Shown piece by piece: positions 51,816 to 54,429 of a DNA stretch of 54,429 nucleotides. Numbering within the stretch: the first letter of the stretch is position 1; each line of letters begins with the position of its first letter. The DNA lies in NCBI RefSeq assembly GCF_039523795.1, contig NZ_BAAAFZ010000045.1:1-54429 (forward strand), given 5' to 3'. Made by a program: the position numbers and the translations under genes. The notes beneath the pieces are model-generated. The model had not been told where the DNA came from. It saw only the letters and a program-made list of their open reading frames with translations, and did no database searches. This stretch comes from Craurococcus roseus. Its GTDB lineage: Bacteria; Pseudomonadota; Alphaproteobacteria; Acetobacterales; Acetobacteraceae.

Positions 51816-52817
51816 GTGGCCGAGACCAACCTGCAAGTCCTCCTGCGCCGCCGCCCGCAGGGCGAGCCGACGCCGGACGATTTCGAGATCCGCGAAGCGC
51901 CGGCGCCGGAGCCGGCGGAGGGCGAGGTGCTGGTGCGCGCCCGCTTCCTGTCCTTGGACCCGTACATGCGCGGCCGCATGTCCGACGCGAAATCCTACGC
52001 CAAGCCGGTGGAGATCGGCGCGGTGATGGAGGGGCAGACGGCGGGCGAGGTGGTCGCGTCCCGCGCACCGGGCTTCGCGCCGGGCGACACGGTGCTAGGC
52101 GGCTTCGGCTGGCAGCGCTTCTCCGCGGTGCCGGCGGCGCGGCTGTTCAAGGTCGATCCGGACGAGGCGCCGCTCTCCGCCTCGCTCGGCGTGCTCGGGA
52201 TGCCGGGGCTGACGGCTTGGGTCGGGCTGGAAGACATCGGCCAGCCCAAGGCCGGCGAGACGGTGGTGGTCTCGGCCGCCTCCGGCGCGGTGGGGCAGGT
52301 GGTCGGGCAGATCGCGAAGATACGCGGCTGCCGCGCGGTGGGCGTCGCCGGCGGCAAGGCCAAGTGCGACTTCGTCACCGGCGAACTGGGCTTCGACGCC
52401 TGCGTGGACCACCGGGGCGACCTCAAGGCGCAACTCGAAGCCGCCTGCCCGGACGGCATCGACGTGTACTGGGAGAACGTCGGGGGCGCGGTGCAGGCCG
52501 CGGTGTTCCCGCGCCTCAACGACTTCGGCCGCATGGTGATGTGCGGCATGATCGCCGAATACAACGACGCCAGCCCGAGACCGGGGCCGAACCTCATGGC
52601 TTGCGTGCGCAAGCGGTTGCGCATCCAGGGCTTCATCGTCAGCGACAGCGGCTGGCAGCGCTACGGGCGGTTCCGCGCGGAGATGCTCGGCTGGATGCGC
52701 GACGGGCGGATGAGGTGGCGCGAAGACGTGGTGGACGGCCTGCGCGCCGCGCCGCAGGCCTTCATCGGCCTGCTCAAGGGCGCCAACTTCGGCAAGCTGG
52801 TGGTGCGGGTGGATTGA
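51816..52817 (+). CDS. CurA-like NADP-dependent oxidoreductase (MDR family)
   Basis: A 333-residue zinc-independent medium-chain reductase of the curcumin/leukotriene-B4-dehydrogenase group. LSLDPYMRGRMSDAKSYA is diagnostic, and PGLTAWVGLEDIGQPKAGETVVVSAASGAVGQVVGQIAKI is the Rossmann entry, with AGGKAKCDFV for NADP. DVYWENVGGAVQAAVFPRL and CGMIAEYND follow. It reduces activated double bonds. Start GTG at 51816 behind GGGAGCG. Confidence 0.94.
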   Translation: MAETNLQVLLRRRPQGEPTPDDFEIREAPAPEPAEGEVLVRARFLSLDPYMRGRMSDAKSYAKPVEIGAVMEGQTAGEVVASRAPGFAPGDTVLGGFGWQRFSAVPAARLFKVDPDEAPLSASLGVLGMPGLTAWVGLEDIGQPKAGETVVVSAASGAVGQVVGQIAKIRGCRAVGVAGGKAKCDFVTGELGFDACVDHRGDLKAQLEAACPDGIDVYWENVGGAVQAAVFPRLNDFGRMVMCGMIAEYNDASPRPGPNLMACVRKRLRIQGFIVSDSGWQRYGRFRAEMLGWMRDGRMRWREDVVDGLRAAPQAFIGLLKGANFGKLVVRVD

Positions 52818-52993
52818 GGGCGAGGCCTGGCCGGCCCGCTCGAAGCGCAGACCTGGCAGCGCCCTGCGTTTGGCAAGCGCCCGCCCGGCGCCTCGTGAGC
52901 TTGGTCCATCGGCACGCCCCGGGCCACCGGGCGTACCACGCCTTCAGCGCCAAGGCATCGCTCCATGCGCAGGTCCGGGACGGCCCCGCCTAG

Positions 52994-53008
52994 GAGCCCG
53001 TCCTGGTA
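52994..53008 (+). repeat. IS terminal inverted repeat, left
   Basis: GAGCCCGTCCTGGTA, matching the reverse complement of 54415-54429 except for T at position 11. It lies downstream of the transposase stop. Confidence 0.85.
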
Positions 53009-53065
53009 ACGCCGTTTGGTGTCGGCGACGGGTGCGTCGGCAGCACGGCGCGGGCTGCGGCGAGT

Positions 53066-54374
53066 TCAGGCCGCGGCGGCCCTGGCGAGCTTGAGGAGGT
53101 TGTGGGCGGTGCAGAGCAGCGCCCACTCCCCCCGTACCTTGTCGAGGCCGCGCAGCAGGAACGGCCGGAAGCCCCTGGCGTGCTTCATCTGGCCGAACAC
53201 CGGCTCGACGGTCTGCTTGCGCAGCCGGTAGCGGCTCCGTCGTCCGGCGCGGCGCAGCCTCGCCGCCATGGCCATGGCGAGCGGCTTCGCCTCGCCGTGC
53301 CGGGCCCGCCCGGACGGTATGTAGGCCGCGATGCGGCGTTCCTGCGCCGCCGCGAGGTTGGCTTCCGTGCAGAACCCGGCATCCGCCGAGACCTCGCGCG
53401 GGCGGCGCCCGCAGCGGTCGCGCACCTGGTCGATGAGCGGCACGAGGCGCGGGTGGTCGGCCGGTCCGGAGACGAGGCGCTGGGCGACGATGACTTGGCT
53501 CTCGGCGTCCACCGCAGCCTGCGCGTTGTAGCCCTGCATGAAGCCGTCCCGCGTCGGCTGGATGCGGCTGTGGGGGTCGGTGAAGTTGCGCTGCGCCCGG
53601 TTCGGCGGGCCGCCGCCCTTGGCACGCAGTGGCCGCCCTTGCCGCCGCATGCCCGACGATGGGCCCGGGCCATCCTCGCCGTCCGGCGCAGGCGGCGCGG
53701 CCGCCTCGGCCTCCAGCGCCGCCTTCGCCGCCCGGATGCGCGCGAGCCGACGCGCCTTGTCGGCCACCCAGTCCGGCATCTCGTCGCCGCGCCGGTCGGG
53801 GCCGTGGCGGGCATCCTCCTCGGCGTCGGCCGCTTCGGCCTCGCCCAGCCATCTCGACACCTCCGCGGCCAACGCAGCCTCGGCCTGCGCCATGCGGCCG
53901 TAGCTCATCGCCTTGTGGCGCGAGGCGTTGGCCTTCAGCTTCGTCCCGCCGATGGCGACATGGCCGAGCCGGACGAGGCCCGCCGCGCGGCAAAGCCGCA
54001 GCACCTGGCCGAACAGGTCGGCGAGCGCCGGGAGGTGGCGACGCCGGAAGGCCGCCACGGTGCGGAAGTCCGGCCGCTGCAGCCCGGTCACCGCCATGAA
54101 GTCGACCCGCTCCTCGCACGCCCTGGCGATCTGCCGCGAGGAGTAGACGCCGCGGCAACAGGCGTAGAGCAGCAGCGCCACCATCATCCCCGGGCGGTAG
54201 GGCGGGTAGCCGCGCTCCTCGTCGAACGCGGCGAGGATGGCGGAGAGGTCGAGCGCCTCGCGCACGGTGTCGCGGACGAAGTGCGCGAGGTGCCCGGGCG
54301 GCACCAACTCGTGCGCCGAGGGTGGCAGCAGCCAGCTCTGATCCACGTCGCCAAGGGCGAAAGGTCTTCGGCAT
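53066..54374 (-). CDS. IS1182-family transposase, one-base frameshift at N-terminus
   Basis: DDE transposase. VDQSWLLPPSAHELVPPGHL, then DUF772-like YPPYRPGMMVALLLYACCRGVYSSRQIARACEERVDFMAV, a long charged linker (about 145-230) and the C-terminal catalytic region with VSADAGFCTEANLAAA and KQTVEPVFGQMKHARGFRPF. The ATG at 54374 gives MPKTFRPW in one frame and the rest (DVDQSW...) in another; removing one C after TGG restores MPKTFRPWDVDQSWLLPPS, the expected family start. As read, translation must begin at GTG 54346, losing only about ten residues, so it might still be active. Confidence 0.9.
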
Positions 54375-54414
54375 CCCTGGAGGGAATCACGCCTGCCGCG
54401 CGGATGCGAGCGGC

Positions 54415-54429
54415 TACCGGGACGGGCTC
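54415..54429 (-). repeat. IS terminal inverted repeat, right, at window edge
   Basis: TACCGGGACGGGCTC on the plus strand, i.e. GAGCCCGTCCCGGTA read inward from the right end. It pairs with 52994-53008 and coincides with the last base of the window. Confidence 0.85.

Larger units (their letters stand above)
52994..54429 (-). mobile_element. IS1182-family insertion sequence
   Basis: A complete element bounded by near-perfect inverted repeats (52994-53008 and 54415-54429, one mismatch in 15), with a single transposase gene on the minus strand. Size about 1.44 kb. The right repeat ends on the last base of the window, so the outer flank and any target duplication cannot be seen. The transposase carries an N-terminal frameshift. 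Confidence 0.85.

Noticed and set aside
52818..52993. Possible gene fragment interrupted by the IS
   Set aside because: The open reading up to the TAG at 52991-52993 has no recognisable motif and no start; it looks non-coding.

Overview
The window is strongly GC-rich chromosomal DNA, most likely from an alphaproteobacterium of the Rhodospirillales/Acetobacteraceae type (Roseomonas-like). This rests on several points: a stand-alone Fo cluster ordered atpI-atpB-atpE-atpF'-atpF; a pyruvate dehydrogenase locus whose E1-beta carries its own lipoyl domain; two tripartite-tricarboxylate (Bug-type) solute receptors; a DUF4214 remnant; a COQ10-like protein; and rpoZ next to a bifunctional (p)ppGpp enzyme. 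The taxonomic placement is inference. No rRNA, tRNA or CRISPR array was seen.

Layout. 1-796: mostly uninterpretable sequence with a frameshifted DUF4214 remnant. 816-3437 (minus): Fo ATP synthase genes, preceded on the same strand by an ABC exporter (3462-5351). 5525-6549: a Bug receptor with a frameshift in its signal peptide. 7184-15047 (plus): pyruvate dehydrogenase E1-alpha, E1-beta and E2, a VOC protein, an acetyltransferase, E3, lipoyl synthase and a COQ10/RatA-like protein, so the complex is encoded with its cofactor-making enzyme. 15128-18998 (plus): GST, threonine aldolase, YraN, and a secreted TPR protein behind a perfect CRP-type palindrome. 19026-22820 (minus): cinA C-terminal type amidase, pgpA, alpha/beta hydrolase and lytic transglycosylase in an overlapping chain. 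23155-25470 (plus): dapA, smpB and an unknown secreted protein. 25569-29086: an NTF2-like gene, Nudix, SnoaL, a molybdenum enzyme, uracil-DNA glycosylase and a NYN protein. 29139-33712 (plus): folK, rpoZ, rsh, acpS and an SDR. 33706-36259: DsbA-like, two GSTs and a small AT-richer gene.

36272-43405 (minus) is a tightly overlapping surface-polysaccharide operon: priming sugar transferase, flippase, four glycosyltransferases and a YdcF-like membrane protein, with no recognisable polymerase. 43898-49650 holds a HIRAN-like small protein and a divergent catabolic cluster: FAD oxidoreductase and crotonase on minus, HMG-CoA-lyase-like enzyme, class III CoA-transferase and Bug receptor on plus. 49720-52817: a YddA/SbmA-type ABC transporter divergent from a CurA-like reductase. 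The window ends exactly at the terminal inverted repeat of an IS1182-type element (52994-54429).

One theme deserves attention: at least five loci (DUF4214 remnant, both Bug receptors, the folK start, the transposase N-terminus) can each be restored by a one-base change. This points either to real decay or to residual indel errors in the assembly. No clearly new defence or mobile system was found. The most interesting items are the dicarboxylate-like catabolic cluster with substituted catalytic residues, the CRP-type operator, the non-canonical yraN start, and several small unknown proteins.
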